Shown: positions 1 to 8,356 of the stretch, one piece after another
How positions within the stretch are numbered: position 1 is the first letter of the stretch
How the letters are laid out: every line of letters starts with the position of its first letter
Source of the DNA: a bacterium
Lineage (GTDB): Bacteria; UBA6262; WVXT01
NCBI GenBank assembly: GCA_035530055.1
Contig: DATKVN010000101.1
Span: forward strand, 1-14,334
Length of the DNA: 14,334 bases
Reading direction: 5' to 3'
The notes under the pieces: generated by a model
What the model was told of the DNA's origin: nothing
The model's database searches: none
Seen by the model: the letters and a program-made list of their open reading frames with translations, nothing else
Made by a program: the position numbers and the translations under genes

Positions 1-19
1 AAGGAATTGGAGTTAAAGA

Positions 20-190
20 ATGGCTAAAACTGAGATAGTGACTATTAGTCTTGCCTGTAGCAAATGTAAAAGACGAAATTATACATATAGAAGGAATAAA
101 AAGAGAAAGAAGCAGAATCCCAAGAAGCTGGAACTGAAGAAGTACTGTAGGTTCTGTCGCCAACACACTATTCATAAGGAAGTAAAATAG
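20..190 (+). CDS. rpmG: 50S ribosomal protein L33
   Basis: Structural protein of the large ribosomal subunit, 56 residues, the usual L33 length. The sequence is very basic and carries a zinc-ribbon pattern of two CxxC pairs (C13/C16 and C43/C46), as in the zinc-binding form of L33. The N-terminus MAKTEIVTISL and the C-terminal KKYCRFCRQHT stretch are typical. GGAG at 9-12 lies 7 nt before the ATG and supports this start. A tRNA-Trp follows 23 nt downstream. The rpmG/tRNA-Trp pair normally sits between tuf and secE-nusG, so tuf is likely just outside the left edge. The secE-nusG side is missing here. Confidence 0.97.
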   Translation: MAKTEIVTISLACSKCKRRNYTYRRNKKRKKQNPKKLELKKYCRFCRQHTIHKEVK

Positions 191-213
191 ATAACAAAAG
201 CGTAAGATAGAGT

Positions 214-290
214 AGGCCTGTAGCTCAATTGGCTAGAGTAGCGGTCTCCAAAACCGTTGGTTGTGGGTTCGAGTCCCTCCAGGCCTGCCA
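214..290 (+). tRNA. trpT: tRNA-Trp (CCA anticodon)
   Basis: Complete cloverleaf with the CCA tail encoded. The acceptor AGGCCTG (214-220) pairs with CAGGCCT (280-286), the discriminator is G287, and CCA is at 288-290. The anticodon arm GCGGT-CTCCAAA-ACCGT puts anticodon CCA at 248-250. The T arm contains GGTTCGAGTCC. It is probably co-transcribed with rpmG. The last 21 nt plus six following bases recur at 449-475. Confidence 0.97.
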
Positions 291-296
291 ATTTTT
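270..296 (+). repeat. tRNA 3'-end direct repeat, copy 1
   Basis: A 27-bp stretch covering the T-arm/acceptor 3' half of tRNA-Trp (from CGAGTCC through the encoded CCA) plus the following ATTTTT. It is repeated without mismatch at 449-475, 179 bp downstream. Such a duplication of a tRNA end is what an attachment site for a tRNA-targeting integrative element looks like. No integrase lies between the copies. Confidence 0.9.
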
Positions 297-448
297 GTAA
301 GCATAATTGGGAAAAGGAATAAAAACTCCCAATCCTCATTGGCAACTCGAACGCTCGCGAGCGCCGACCAATGGGAGGAGGAGACCGGAGGTCGATAGCG
401 AGCGAGCCGGACCCTGAGGCCGAGGGAGGAAAGGGAGAGGCCGAAGGG
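297..448. other. GC-rich noncoding insert between tRNA-end repeats
   Basis: This 152-bp segment has a base composition unlike its surroundings. Its left part can fold: ATTGGGA (306-312) pairs with TCCCAAT (327-333), and CATTGG (337-342) pairs with CCAATG (368-373) around the perfect 12-bp palindrome CGCTCGCGAGCG (352-363). Its right part is purine-rich, with AGGCCGA repeated at about 417-423 and 438-444. The minus strand is open across it, but that frame starts by translating the tRNA and looks spurious. I see no gene in it. Confidence 0.7.
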
Positions 449-475
449 CGAGTCCCTCCAGGCCTGCCAATTTTT
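449..475 (+). repeat. tRNA 3'-end direct repeat, copy 2
   Basis: Exact 27-bp copy of 270-296 without the rest of the tRNA, so it cannot make a functional tRNA. It lies directly before the terminator at 478-503, which may be the original terminator of the rpmG/tRNA-Trp transcript pushed downstream by the insert. Confidence 0.9.
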
Positions 476-477
476 AT

Positions 478-503
478 AGCACACCGAAGAGGTGTGCTTT
501 TTT
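478..503 (+). terminator. Rho-independent terminator after rpmG/tRNA-Trp
   Basis: Perfect 8-bp stem AGCACACC (478-485) / GGTGTGCT (491-498) with a 5-nt loop, followed by an unbroken T run to 503. It closes the ribosomal-protein/tRNA transcript. Confidence 0.92.
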
Positions 504-539
504 AAATGGAAACGATAATCTATTTTAGGGAAAAGCGAA

Positions 540-1520
540 TTGAAATTTGTTGTTAATTATAGCATTTTAATATTTTCTGTTCTTGTTTTGACTACTTCTT
601 GCGCCCATATCCCCTATAAAGGGATAAGAGGAGAATTGAAAATGGTGGAAGAGATTAGAGATGTCTCTCCTTTCAATTATGCGAAGGAGGACTTTCCTGT
701 AGAAGTTAAGCTGGTTAGAAGAAAGAAAGGCTATGTGATTAAGAAAGTCACTTTTCCTTCAGCGCTACCCGCTCCCGGAGAGAATAACACGGTAAGATGT
801 TATTATTATCAAATGGAAAAGGAAGAGAAGTCGCCGGCAATTGTTATCTTGCCTATAGCTGGAGGCAACTATTTCTTTTCCAAGAAAATGGCAAAATTTC
901 TCGTCCGTCGGGGAATGAACTGTTTGAGACTGGAAAGGGTAGTGAGACTTTTGGATAGTGAGGGAGACCTGGAGATTGTCAGAAGAAGATTCATAAAAAC
1001 TATTATCGATGCTAAAAGGAGTATTGATTGGCTGGTCAGCCAGAAAGAGATAGACCCACAAAGGATTGGGGTGACCGGAGCGAGCCTGGGCGCCTTCTTA
1101 AGCTCTCTTGTGGCTGAGACTGACCCGAGGATAAAGAGCTCTGTGTTTATCTTGGGCGGAGGTGATTTGACTAGACTTTTTTCCCAATCGAGAGAAAAGA
1201 CAATTCGCTCTTTTAGAAAAAAAGTTATGAAAAAAGAAGGACTCACAGAAGAAGAGTTTTCTCAATTGGTTTCTCAGAAGTTAGAAGATATCGATCCACT
1301 TACCTATGTGGGAAGGCTTTCTCCAGAAACTGTTTTGATGATTAATACAGTTAATGATGTTGTTGTTCCTCGGGACTGTACCTTAGAATTCTGGTCTAGT
1401 GTGGGCGAGCCTGAGTTAATCTGGCTACCCTTTACACATACTGGTTCATTTTTTGCCTTCAGATATGCCCGGGGGAAGACTCTGCAACATTTCCAAAGGA
1501 CCCTTGTTGTCAAAGAATAG
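540..1520 (+). CDS. Lipoprotein alpha/beta hydrolase
   Basis: Predicted membrane-anchored serine hydrolase of 326 residues. Residues 1-20 form a signal peptide (basic start, hydrophobic run, LTTS) and C21 is the likely lipidated cysteine. The LTTSC lipobox is acceptable but not ideal. An alpha/beta-hydrolase core follows: a strand and oxyanion-type turn ILPIAGG at 103-109, nucleophile S182 in GASLG (180-184), likely acid D273 in NTVNDVVVP, and likely base H300 in PFTHTGSF. This order and spacing fit the dienelactone hydrolase/prolyl oligopeptidase-like group. The substrate cannot be told. The start is TTG, preceded 9 nt upstream by AGGG (527-530), and no in-frame ATG precedes the signal peptide. 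The gene stands alone between a terminator and a palindromic repeat. Confidence 0.85.
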   Translation: MKFVVNYSILIFSVLVLTTSCAHIPYKGIRGELKMVEEIRDVSPFNYAKEDFPVEVKLVRRKKGYVIKKVTFPSALPAPGENNTVRCYYYQMEKEEKSPAIVILPIAGGNYFFSKKMAKFLVRRGMNCLRLERVVRLLDSEGDLEIVRRRFIKTIIDAKRSIDWLVSQKEIDPQRIGVTGASLGAFLSSLVAETDPRIKSSVFILGGGDLTRLFSQSREKTIRSFRKKVMKKEGLTEEEFSQLVSQKLEDIDPLTYVGRLSPETVLMINTVNDVVVPRDCTLEFWSSVGEPELIWLPFTHTGSFFAFRYARGKTLQHFQRTLVVKE

Positions 1521-1530
1521 ACGGTTTTTT

Positions 1531-1583
1531 GTAGTGTAGCCCTTTATGGGCGTATTTTTTACGGGGACGAGCCCCTACACTAC
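1531..1583. repeat. Cloverleaf-like palindromic repeat element
   Basis: A perfect 9-bp outer stem, GTAGTGTAG (1531-1539) / CTACACTAC (1575-1583), encloses three small hairpins in a row: GCCC/GGGC (1539-1551), CGTA/TACG (1551-1563) and GGGG/CCCC (1564-1574). The left part, GTAG-hairpin-CGT, matches the module layout found twice at 8111-8165. It looks like a nonautonomous MITE/REP-type repeat. With its A/T runs it could also stop transcription after the hydrolase gene. Confidence 0.7.
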
Positions 1584-1620
1584 CAAAACCATTACGGACA
1601 CAAAGTCCGGCGGGGTATGG

Positions 1621-1649
1621 TTGAATTTTTAGAGGGGATGTGGTATAAT
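1621..1649 (+). promoter_or_regulatory. Sigma70-type promoter of the phosphomutase operon
   Basis: TTGAAT at 1621-1626 and a consensus TATAAT at 1644-1649 are separated by exactly 17 nt. The expected transcript begins near 1656, about 24 nt before the ATG at 1680. GGAGAG at 1672-1677 is the ribosome binding site. Confidence 0.82.
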
Positions 1650-1679
1650 CAGTTGCACGAATTTTAGTGATGGAGAGAA

Positions 1680-3110
1680 ATGGTACAGATAAAATTTGGC
1701 ACAGCTGGCTGGAGAGCAGTTATTTCCGACGAGTTCACCATTGGCAATGTCAGGTTAGTAACTCAGGCTATAGCCAACTATATCAAGGAACAAGTAACAA
1801 GCGATAAGCGAGAGGTTGTTGTCGGTTACGACACAAGGTTTATGTCGGAAAATTTTGCAAAAGTAGCTTCAACGGTTCTGGCAGCTAATGGCATAAGGGC
1901 ACTTATTACAACAAGGGATGTTCCCACTCCAGCTTTTGCCTATGAGATTTTAAAAAGGGGAACGCTGGGAGGAATTAATTTTACAGCTTCTCATAACCCT
2001 CCGGAGTACAATGGGATAAAGTTCTCTCCTTCATGGGGTGGCCCAGCGCTCCCGGAGACAACCAATGCTATTGAGAAGAATTGTGCTTTGCTTATGGGAG
2101 GGGAATCTTCTGTAAGAGATATCTCCTGGGAAAAGGGAAAAGAAAAGGGACTGATTGAATATGTAAACCCGCGATTAGAATATATAAACAGAATTAATGA
2201 ACTTGTGAATTTGGAAGCAATAAAGAAAGCGAAGCTAAAAATTGCCGTTGACCTCCTTTATGGGACGGGGCGAGACTATCTGGACGCTATCCTTAAACAA
2301 GCAGGCTGTGAAGTCAAGGTTCTCCATAACTGGAGGGATGTCCTCTTTGGTGGTTCTCCGCCGGAACCTTCTTTTCTCTATCTGGGAGAGTTGGTCAAAA
2401 CGGTCAAGGAAGAAAAGTACGATTTAGGGTTGGCTACGGATGGTGACTCTGACAGGTTTGGCATTATAGATAGGGATGGTACGTTCATTTCGCCAAATCA
2501 GGTTTTAGCCCTTCTTTTGAATCACCTGGTGAAGACGAGAAACTGGAAAGGTGTAGTTGCCCGTTCAGTTATGACTACCTCGTTTGTTGATGCTATTGCC
2601 AGGATTCACGATATCCGGGTGAAAGAAACCCCGGTCGGTTTTAAATATATTGCCCAGGTGATGCGTGAGAATGGTATGGTTATCGGAGGAGAGGAGAGCG
2701 GAGGCTTGACAATTCAAGGACACGTGCCGGAGAAGGACGGCATCCTCGCCTGCCTGTTAATTGCCGAGATGGTAGCTTTTGAGGGGAAGTCTATTGGAGA
2801 AATTCTCGATGATTTATACAAAAAAGTGGGACTTTTTTTAAGCGATAGAATAAATTTCCATCTGAAGGAAGATGAGATGGAAGATTTGAAAGTGAAACTT
2901 AAGAAAGATTTACCTCAGGAGATTGCCGGTTTGAAAGTGGAGAAGACAGTTAACCTCGATGGGTGGAAGTTCATACTGGCTGATGGGAGCTGGCTGGGAA
3001 TCAGATTATCCGGCACGGAACCTGTGGTGAGGCTGTACGTTGAAGCTCATGAAGATAGCGAACTTAAGGAGCTGAAGGAAGCAGGAAAGAGACTGATTAA
3101 GGAAAAATGA
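1680..3110 (+). CDS. Phosphoglucomutase/phosphomannomutase family protein
   Basis: Alpha-D-phosphohexomutase that interconverts hexose 1- and 6-phosphates in the cytoplasm, 476 residues, full length for the family. All four signature sites are present in order. The catalytic phosphoserine S104 lies in TASHNP (102-107). The metal loop is DGDSDR (254-259). The sugar-specificity loop is GGEESGG (336-342). The phosphate-binding loop is RLSGTEP (442-448). The GEESGG loop is shared by glucose- and mannose-type enzymes, so I leave the substrate open. A neighbouring trehalose cluster that needs NDP-glucose would fit glucose. It is the first gene behind the 1621-1649 promoter, and its TGA overlaps the next ATG by 4 nt, suggesting translational coupling. 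Confidence 0.93.
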   Translation: MVQIKFGTAGWRAVISDEFTIGNVRLVTQAIANYIKEQVTSDKREVVVGYDTRFMSENFAKVASTVLAANGIRALITTRDVPTPAFAYEILKRGTLGGINFTASHNPPEYNGIKFSPSWGGPALPETTNAIEKNCALLMGGESSVRDISWEKGKEKGLIEYVNPRLEYINRINELVNLEAIKKAKLKIAVDLLYGTGRDYLDAILKQAGCEVKVLHNWRDVLFGGSPPEPSFLYLGELVKTVKEEKYDLGLATDGDSDRFGIIDRDGTFISPNQVLALLLNHLVKTRNWKGVVARSVMTTSFVDAIARIHDIRVKETPVGFKYIAQVMRENGMVIGGEESGGLTIQGHVPEKDGILACLLIAEMVAFEGKSIGEILDDLYKKVGLFLSDRINFHLKEDEMEDLKVKLKKDLPQEIAGLKVEKTVNLDGWKFILADGSWLGIRLSGTEPVVRLYVEAHEDSELKELKEAGKRLIKEK

Positions 3111-4255
3111 AAATTGTTATCTGTCCCGATTCTTTTAAAGAGAGCCTTTCAGCGATAGAAGTATGTGATTGCATTGAGCGGGGTCTAAAAAAAGCTAATT
3201 CTAAATTCAAAATAGAAAAGATTCCCCTGGCTGACGGTGGGGAAGGGACTGTTAAAGCACTGGTTCTGGCAACAGGTGGTCGTTCTTTGAAGTGTAGAGT
3301 AAAGGGTCCCCTGGGCAGGAAAATTTGGGCGGGATATGGAATCCTCGGAGATAGGAAGACAGCAATAATTGAGATGGCGGCTGCTTCGGGATTGGCTTTA
3401 GTTCCACTGAAGAAAAGGAATCCTCTCTTGACTACCACCTATGGGACGGGTGAGTTAATTGCAAATGCTTTAAATCGTGGCTGCCGGAGAATTATTATTG
3501 GAATTGGTGGTTCAGCAACGGTGGACGGTGGATGTGGAATGGCCCAGGCATTGGGAGCGAAATTATTGGATGGTAAGGGGAGAGATATCGGTTTTGGCGG
3601 AAGAGAAATAGAGAAAGTGAAGAAGATCAATCTCAAATTTATGGATAAGAGGATTCCCAGAACAAAGTTCATTATTGCCTCTGATGTGATAAATCCTCTC
3701 TTAGGACCCAGAGGAGCTGCCCGCGTTTATGGACCACAAAAGGGAGCAACGCCAAAGATGGTGGAAAGGCTGGAGAGGGGACTTTCCCATCTTGCTAAGG
3801 TGATAAGAAAGGAATTGTCTATTTCGGTGGAGAATCTTCCCGGCTCTGGTGCGGCTGGGGGGTTGGGAGCAGGACTCTATGCCTTCCTGGGTGCAAAGAT
3901 GGGAAATGGGGTAGAACTAGTAATGAAAATAGCAGGGTTGGATGAACAAATCAAGAAGGCTGATATGGTTATTACTGGCGAAGGTCAACTCGACCGTCAG
4001 ACGCTCTACGGCAAAACGGTAATGGGAGTTATAAAAATGGCGAGAAAGTATAGAGTTCCTGTTGTCTGCATTGCCGGGTCGATTATGCCTGAAGCTAAAG
4101 ATTTATATAGACTTGGAGTTAAAGGACTGTTTAGCACTACTACAATGCCGATGAGCCTTCAACAAGCTATGGGAAAAAGTAGGAGCCTGCTAATTAATGC
4201 TTCGGAGAACCTGGGACACCTGTTAGATCTAATGATGGTTAAGAAGAAAGAATGA
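3107..4255 (+). CDS. Glycerate kinase (GarK/GlxK family)
   Basis: Phosphorylates D-glycerate with ATP. GarK/GlxK members are known to make 2-phosphoglycerate. The protein has 382 residues, the usual length. Family motifs run in order: CPDSFKES (6-13), PLADGGEGT (40-48), GIGGSATVDGG (132-142), SDVxNPLLGPRGAA (192-205), GSGAAGGLGAG (246-256) and TGEGQLD (290-296). It overlaps the mutase stop and the next start by ATGA at both ends, so it sits inside a coupled operon. Its product would feed the enolase encoded at 6366-7643, a sensible metabolic link although the two genes are in separate transcription units. Confidence 0.94.
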   Translation: MKIVICPDSFKESLSAIEVCDCIERGLKKANSKFKIEKIPLADGGEGTVKALVLATGGRSLKCRVKGPLGRKIWAGYGILGDRKTAIIEMAAASGLALVPLKKRNPLLTTTYGTGELIANALNRGCRRIIIGIGGSATVDGGCGMAQALGAKLLDGKGRDIGFGGREIEKVKKINLKFMDKRIPRTKFIIASDVINPLLGPRGAARVYGPQKGATPKMVERLERGLSHLAKVIRKELSISVENLPGSGAAGGLGAGLYAFLGAKMGNGVELVMKIAGLDEQIKKADMVITGEGQLDRQTLYGKTVMGVIKMARKYRVPVVCIAGSIMPEAKDLYRLGVKGLFSTTTMPMSLQQAMGKSRSLLINASENLGHLLDLMMVKKKE

Positions 4256-5682
4256 AAAGAAGATTCTGGATTATCCTGGGTGCTGTAACAGTTATTCATG
4301 GTTTGATGAATTTATATATGGGCGTGGGTGACGATGAGGCTTACTACTGGGTGTGGAGTAATCATTTAGCACTCAGTTATTATGACCATCCTCCGATGGT
4401 AGCTTACATCATCTGGTTTTTTACACGGATTTTAGGCACAAGCTTCTTTACGGTACACCTGGGAGCTTTGGTTTCTGTCACACTGTTCATTATAATTATC
4501 TATCAGTGGGTAAAGGAGATGTTTTCCTCGAGAGAGGCGCTCTGGGCGGCGACTATTGTTCTGTTTATCCCCATCTTTTTTGTAGGTGGAACGGTAACTG
4601 TCCCTGATGGACCTTTGGGACTTTTCTGGGTGCTAACGCTATGGTTGGTATACAGGGCTTTAAAGGAGAGGAAGTCTCACTACTGGTATCTGGCAGGATT
4701 GGCAGTGGGCTTGAGTGGCCTGAGTAAATATAATGGACTCCTTCTGCCAGGACTCATATTTCTCTACTTGATATTTTCCAATAAGCACAGATTCTGGCTA
4801 CTAAGAAAGGAACCCTACATTGCGCTGTTAATCGGGTTAATTGTTTTCTCTCCGGTAATCATCTGGAATTATCAACACGACTGGGTATCTTTTCAATTCC
4901 AGTTTCTTTCTCGCCATCGAGGAGGATTCTCTTTTGTTCGCTTTCTCCAGTTCATAGGGGCCCAGTTTACTTACCTCGCTCCTTTAGCCTTTATCTATGC
5001 CTGCTTAGGTTTCTATCGTTTAGTGAAAATAGGTTTTGGAAAGAAAATATGGGAATACCAGTATCTCTTTTTGACCTCTTTTCCCTTAGTTGCTTTATTT
5101 GCTTTGAACAGTTTCGTTTCACGTTCATTTAAACCCCACTGGCCTGCACTTGGTTATATCGGGGGAATATTAGGAGGGGTTGTAGCAGGAGGGCTTGCCA
5201 GGAAAGAGAGGAATTTTTTAAAGATAAACTTCTTAATTTGTATCCTTCTCTTGGGTATAACAATAGGACAAACATTCTATCCTTTTCTTCCCATTCCTCC
5301 CAAACAGGATATCACTAACGACCTTTATGGATGGGACAAAGTTAGTCAGGCAATAGATGAGATGGATAAGGAATTACCGAAACCTGATTTTCTTCTAACC
5401 GACAGGTATCAGAATGGAGCCCACTTGAGCTTTGCCACCCGGAAAGAGGCATACACTTTTAGTCCTCATCGCCGGAGCCAGTTCGATTTCTGGCAGGATG
5501 TAGAGGAACTTAAAGGGAAAGATGCAATCTATGTAACACACAGTCGATATTTTAAGGATCCAAACGATATATACAGATTTCAAAAGATTGAGCTTGTGAA
5601 AGAAGTGACGTTGGTTCGTGGGGGGAAGGAAATGCGTACCTTCTACCTCTACTATTGTGAGAATTTCCAGGGGCTGAAGTGA
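4252..5682 (+). CDS. GT39/ArnT-like membrane glycosyltransferase
   Basis: Multi-pass inner-membrane protein of 476 residues in the GT-C superfamily (ArnT/PMT, PMT_2 type), which moves a sugar from a polyprenyl-phosphate carrier to a lipid or protein on the outer face of the membrane. The hallmark acidic pair is in the first external loop, GDDEAYYW (26-33), followed by YYDHPPM (43-49) and VPDGPLGLF (117-125), which are typical of bacterial GT39-like proteins. About ten hydrophobic segments fill residues 1-340, and the C-terminal 130 residues form a soluble external domain. It is coupled to glycerate kinase (ATGA) and to the PAP2 gene (GTGA). The PAP2 pairing suggests work on an undecaprenyl-linked sugar or lipid A, but donor and acceptor cannot be read from sequence. 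Confidence 0.88.
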   Translation: MKRRFWIILGAVTVIHGLMNLYMGVGDDEAYYWVWSNHLALSYYDHPPMVAYIIWFFTRILGTSFFTVHLGALVSVTLFIIIIYQWVKEMFSSREALWAATIVLFIPIFFVGGTVTVPDGPLGLFWVLTLWLVYRALKERKSHYWYLAGLAVGLSGLSKYNGLLLPGLIFLYLIFSNKHRFWLLRKEPYIALLIGLIVFSPVIIWNYQHDWVSFQFQFLSRHRGGFSFVRFLQFIGAQFTYLAPLAFIYACLGFYRLVKIGFGKKIWEYQYLFLTSFPLVALFALNSFVSRSFKPHWPALGYIGGILGGVVAGGLARKERNFLKINFLICILLLGITIGQTFYPFLPIPPKQDITNDLYGWDKVSQAIDEMDKELPKPDFLLTDRYQNGAHLSFATRKEAYTFSPHRRSQFDFWQDVEELKGKDAIYVTHSRYFKDPNDIYRFQKIELVKEVTLVRGGKEMRTFYLYYCENFQGLK

Positions 5683-6251
5683 AAAGAGAAAAAATTCTTC
5701 TCGGTATTGTACTGGTGGTTCTGGGAGTCATCATCCATCTTTTGCCGGAAATAAATAATTTTCTTTTTTACCAGATAAACAATTTCCATTTCCATTGGCT
5801 GGATACTATAATGCTTCCCATCACCTATTGTGGAGACGGAACAGTGTTAGCTATTGTGGCGCTGGGGTTGTGGAGGTTGCGGGGTTGGAGAAAGTTCCTC
5901 TGGTTGGTTTTAATCCTGATAAGCGCAGGAATTCTGGTTCAGATGATTAAGTACTTTTTTCCTTCACCTCGCCCAAGTGCAGTCTTTCCTGATATTCATA
6001 TTTTAGGTCCTGTTCTCAGGGCACATTCCTTTCCCTCAGGACACACTGCTTCAACTTTTGCTCTAATCAGTTTTCTCTCGGGAGAGTTTCCCCAGCTGGG
6101 AACCTTCCTTTGGGTAATGGCTATATTGATTGGTTTTTCCAGAGTCTATGTGGGAGCACATTTTCCCGCCGATGTTCTATTCGGGGCAGGATTGGGATAC
6201 CTGGTGGCAAAGATTTACATGATGATATGGGAAAGTAGAATTAAAAGATAG
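5679..6251 (+). CDS. PAP2-family membrane lipid phosphatase
   Basis: Integral membrane phosphatase of 190 residues with the complete three-part PAP2 signature: K91-x6-RP (K91, R98, P99), PSGH (119-122) and SR-x5-H-x3-D (S154, R155, H161, D165). About five or six membrane helices surround these motifs. Family members dephosphorylate undecaprenyl diphosphate, phosphatidylglycerophosphate or lipid A. Its start is a GTG that overlaps the stop of the glycosyltransferase by 4 nt, so recycling of the polyprenyl carrier or removal of a lipid A phosphate next to the glycosyl transfer step is the natural guess. It ends the operon, and no clear terminator follows apart from the palindrome at 6292-6346. 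Confidence 0.92.
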   Translation: MKREKILLGIVLVVLGVIIHLLPEINNFLFYQINNFHFHWLDTIMLPITYCGDGTVLAIVALGLWRLRGWRKFLWLVLILISAGILVQMIKYFFPSPRPSAVFPDIHILGPVLRAHSFPSGHTASTFALISFLSGEFPQLGTFLWVMAILIGFSRVYVGAHFPADVLFGAGLGYLVAKIYMMIWESRIKR

Positions 6252-6291
6252 TTCGTTCATCGCATAGGAATTTTTTGACATGGGAATGTTT

Positions 6292-6346
6292 TGGAGTCCT
6301 CCCGAAAGGGAGGGATGAAATCGACCTTGCTTTCGCAAGGACTCCA
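6292..6346. repeat. Three-way-junction palindrome upstream of eno
   Basis: The outer stem TGGAGTCC (6292-6299) / GGACTCCA (6339-6346) is a perfect 8 bp. Inside it are two hairpins: CCTCCC-GAAA-GGGAGG (6298-6313, a GNRA tetraloop) and CCTTGC-TTTC-GCAAGG (6325-6340). The hairpins share two bases on each side with the outer stem, so a compact junction or alternative folds are possible. It ends 7 nt before the enolase Shine-Dalgarno. It could be a mobile palindromic repeat or an RNA leader element. Confidence 0.7.
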
Positions 6347-6352
6347 GAGCTT

Positions 6353-6360
6353 AAGGAGGT
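6353..6360 (+). promoter_or_regulatory. Perfect Shine-Dalgarno of eno
   Basis: AAGGAGGT, fully complementary to the 16S tail, 5 nt before the ATG at 6366. It fixes the enolase start and predicts strong translation. Confidence 0.9.
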
Positions 6361-6362
6361 AA

Positions 6363-7643
<1,281 letters not shown>

Positions 7644-7663
7644 TAAAATTTAAGGTTTAGAGA

Positions 7664-7969
7664 ATGCGGATAAGTATCCATAAAAAGAGAGTTCATAGGA
7701 AGATACTAATCCTAATTGTTATAATTGGTATACTTATATTTCTTTTTGCCAATAAGAATTTTCAAACCTTGTTAATTTTAAATAAGGAAATTACTCAATT
7801 AAAGCAAAGAATAACAGGCTTGGAGGAAGAGAATATAGGGCTAAAGGAAGAACTGGAAGCAATGAAAAACGACCCCGAATATATTGAGAGCCTGGCACGT
7901 AGAGAACTGGGATTGATTAAACCTGGAGAAACCAAGTATAAATTTATCGAATCTCAAGAAGAAAAATGA
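7664..7969 (+). CDS. Septum formation initiator family protein (FtsB/DivIC)
   Basis: Small bitopic division protein of 101 residues. A short basic cytoplasmic tail (HKKRVHRK) is followed by one membrane helix at about 13-31. A coiled coil at about 36-70 (EITQLKQRITGLEEENIGLKEE) and the family-typical end NDPEYIESLARRELGLIKPGETKY (69-92) come next. In the divisome these proteins pair with FtsL and FtsQ and activate septal peptidoglycan synthesis. Lying directly after eno is a known arrangement and supports the call. FtsB and DivIC cannot be separated from sequence alone. The start has only a weak ribosome binding site. Confidence 0.92.
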   Translation: MRISIHKKRVHRKILILIVIIGILIFLFANKNFQTLLILNKEITQLKQRITGLEEENIGLKEELEAMKNDPEYIESLARRELGLIKPGETKYKFIESQEEK

Positions 7970-7970
7970 C

Positions 7971-7999
7971 TTGACTGAATCTAACTATTTTCTTATAAT
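7971..7999 (+). promoter_or_regulatory. Promoter of tRNA-Leu
   Basis: TTGACT (7971-7976) and TATAAT (7994-7999) with a 17-nt spacer. It begins directly after the ftsB-like stop, and the tRNA starts at 8013. Close to consensus, as expected for a stable RNA. Confidence 0.85.
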
Positions 8000-8012
8000 G
8001 AAAAGGCGGTTT

Positions 8013-8099
8013 GCCGGAGTGGCGGAATTGGCAGACGCCTTGGACTTAAAATCCAATGGGTATTTAATACCCGTGCCGGTTCGAGTCCGGCCTCCGGCA
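8013..8099 (+). tRNA. tRNA-Leu (UAA anticodon)
   Basis: Class II tRNA. The acceptor GCCGGAG (8013-8019) pairs with CTCCGGC (8092-8098), and the discriminator is A8099. The anticodon arm TTGGA-CTTAAAA-TCCAA places TAA at 8047-8049. The long variable arm is a GGGTAT/ATACCC hairpin, and the T arm is CCGGTTCGAGTCCGG. The genome continues CGG rather than CCA, so the tail must be added by CCA-adding enzyme. Confidence 0.97.
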
Positions 8100-8110
8100 C
8101 GGAGAATGTC

Positions 8111-8165
8111 TGGAGTAGCCCCGATTTGTCGGGGCGTTTGGAGTAGCAGACTTTAGTCTGCGTTT
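8111..8165. repeat. Two tandem GTAG-hairpin-CGTTT modules
   Basis: Two copies at 28-bp spacing. Copy 1 (8111-8138) is TGGAGTAG, then hairpin CCCCGA-TTTG-TCGGGG, then CGTT. Copy 2 (8139-8165) is TGGAGTAG, then CAGAC-TTTA-GTCTG, then CGTTT. The flanks are the same while both stem strands differ together, so it is the hairpin, not the stem sequence, that is kept. A related module begins the element at 1531. It lies between two tRNA genes. Confidence 0.75.
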
Positions 8166-8209
8166 CGTAAAGCCGGATAGAATTTTGAAATTACTATATG
8201 ATAAATGGA

Positions 8210-8286
<77 letters not shown>

Positions 8287-8297
8287 GATTAAACAGA

Positions 8298-8334
8298 ATT
8301 GCCGATGTCCGGATGGGTATTCGGCAATTTTTTT
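8298..8334 (+). terminator. Rho-independent terminator after tRNA-fMet
   Basis: An 8-bp perfect stem ATTGCCGA (8298-8305) / TCGGCAAT (8321-8328) with a 15-nt loop, running into a T tract to 8334. It ends the tRNA transcript. Confidence 0.9.
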
Positions 8335-8356
8335 GGTAAAATTATGTTACTATATA

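Noticed and set aside
233-484. Minus-strand open frame of 83 codons over tRNA-Trp and the GC-rich insert
   Set aside because: Its C-terminal part is translated tRNA (the GRPGGTRTHNQ type of artefact), and it has no ribosome binding site.
6275-6280. TTGACA as the -35 of an eno promoter
   Set aside because: No -10-like hexamer at 15-19 nt; that interval falls in the GC-rich left stem of the palindrome.
7971-8156. Plus-strand open frame of 61 codons
   Set aside because: It covers tRNA-Leu and its promoter; the peptide is translated tRNA sequence.
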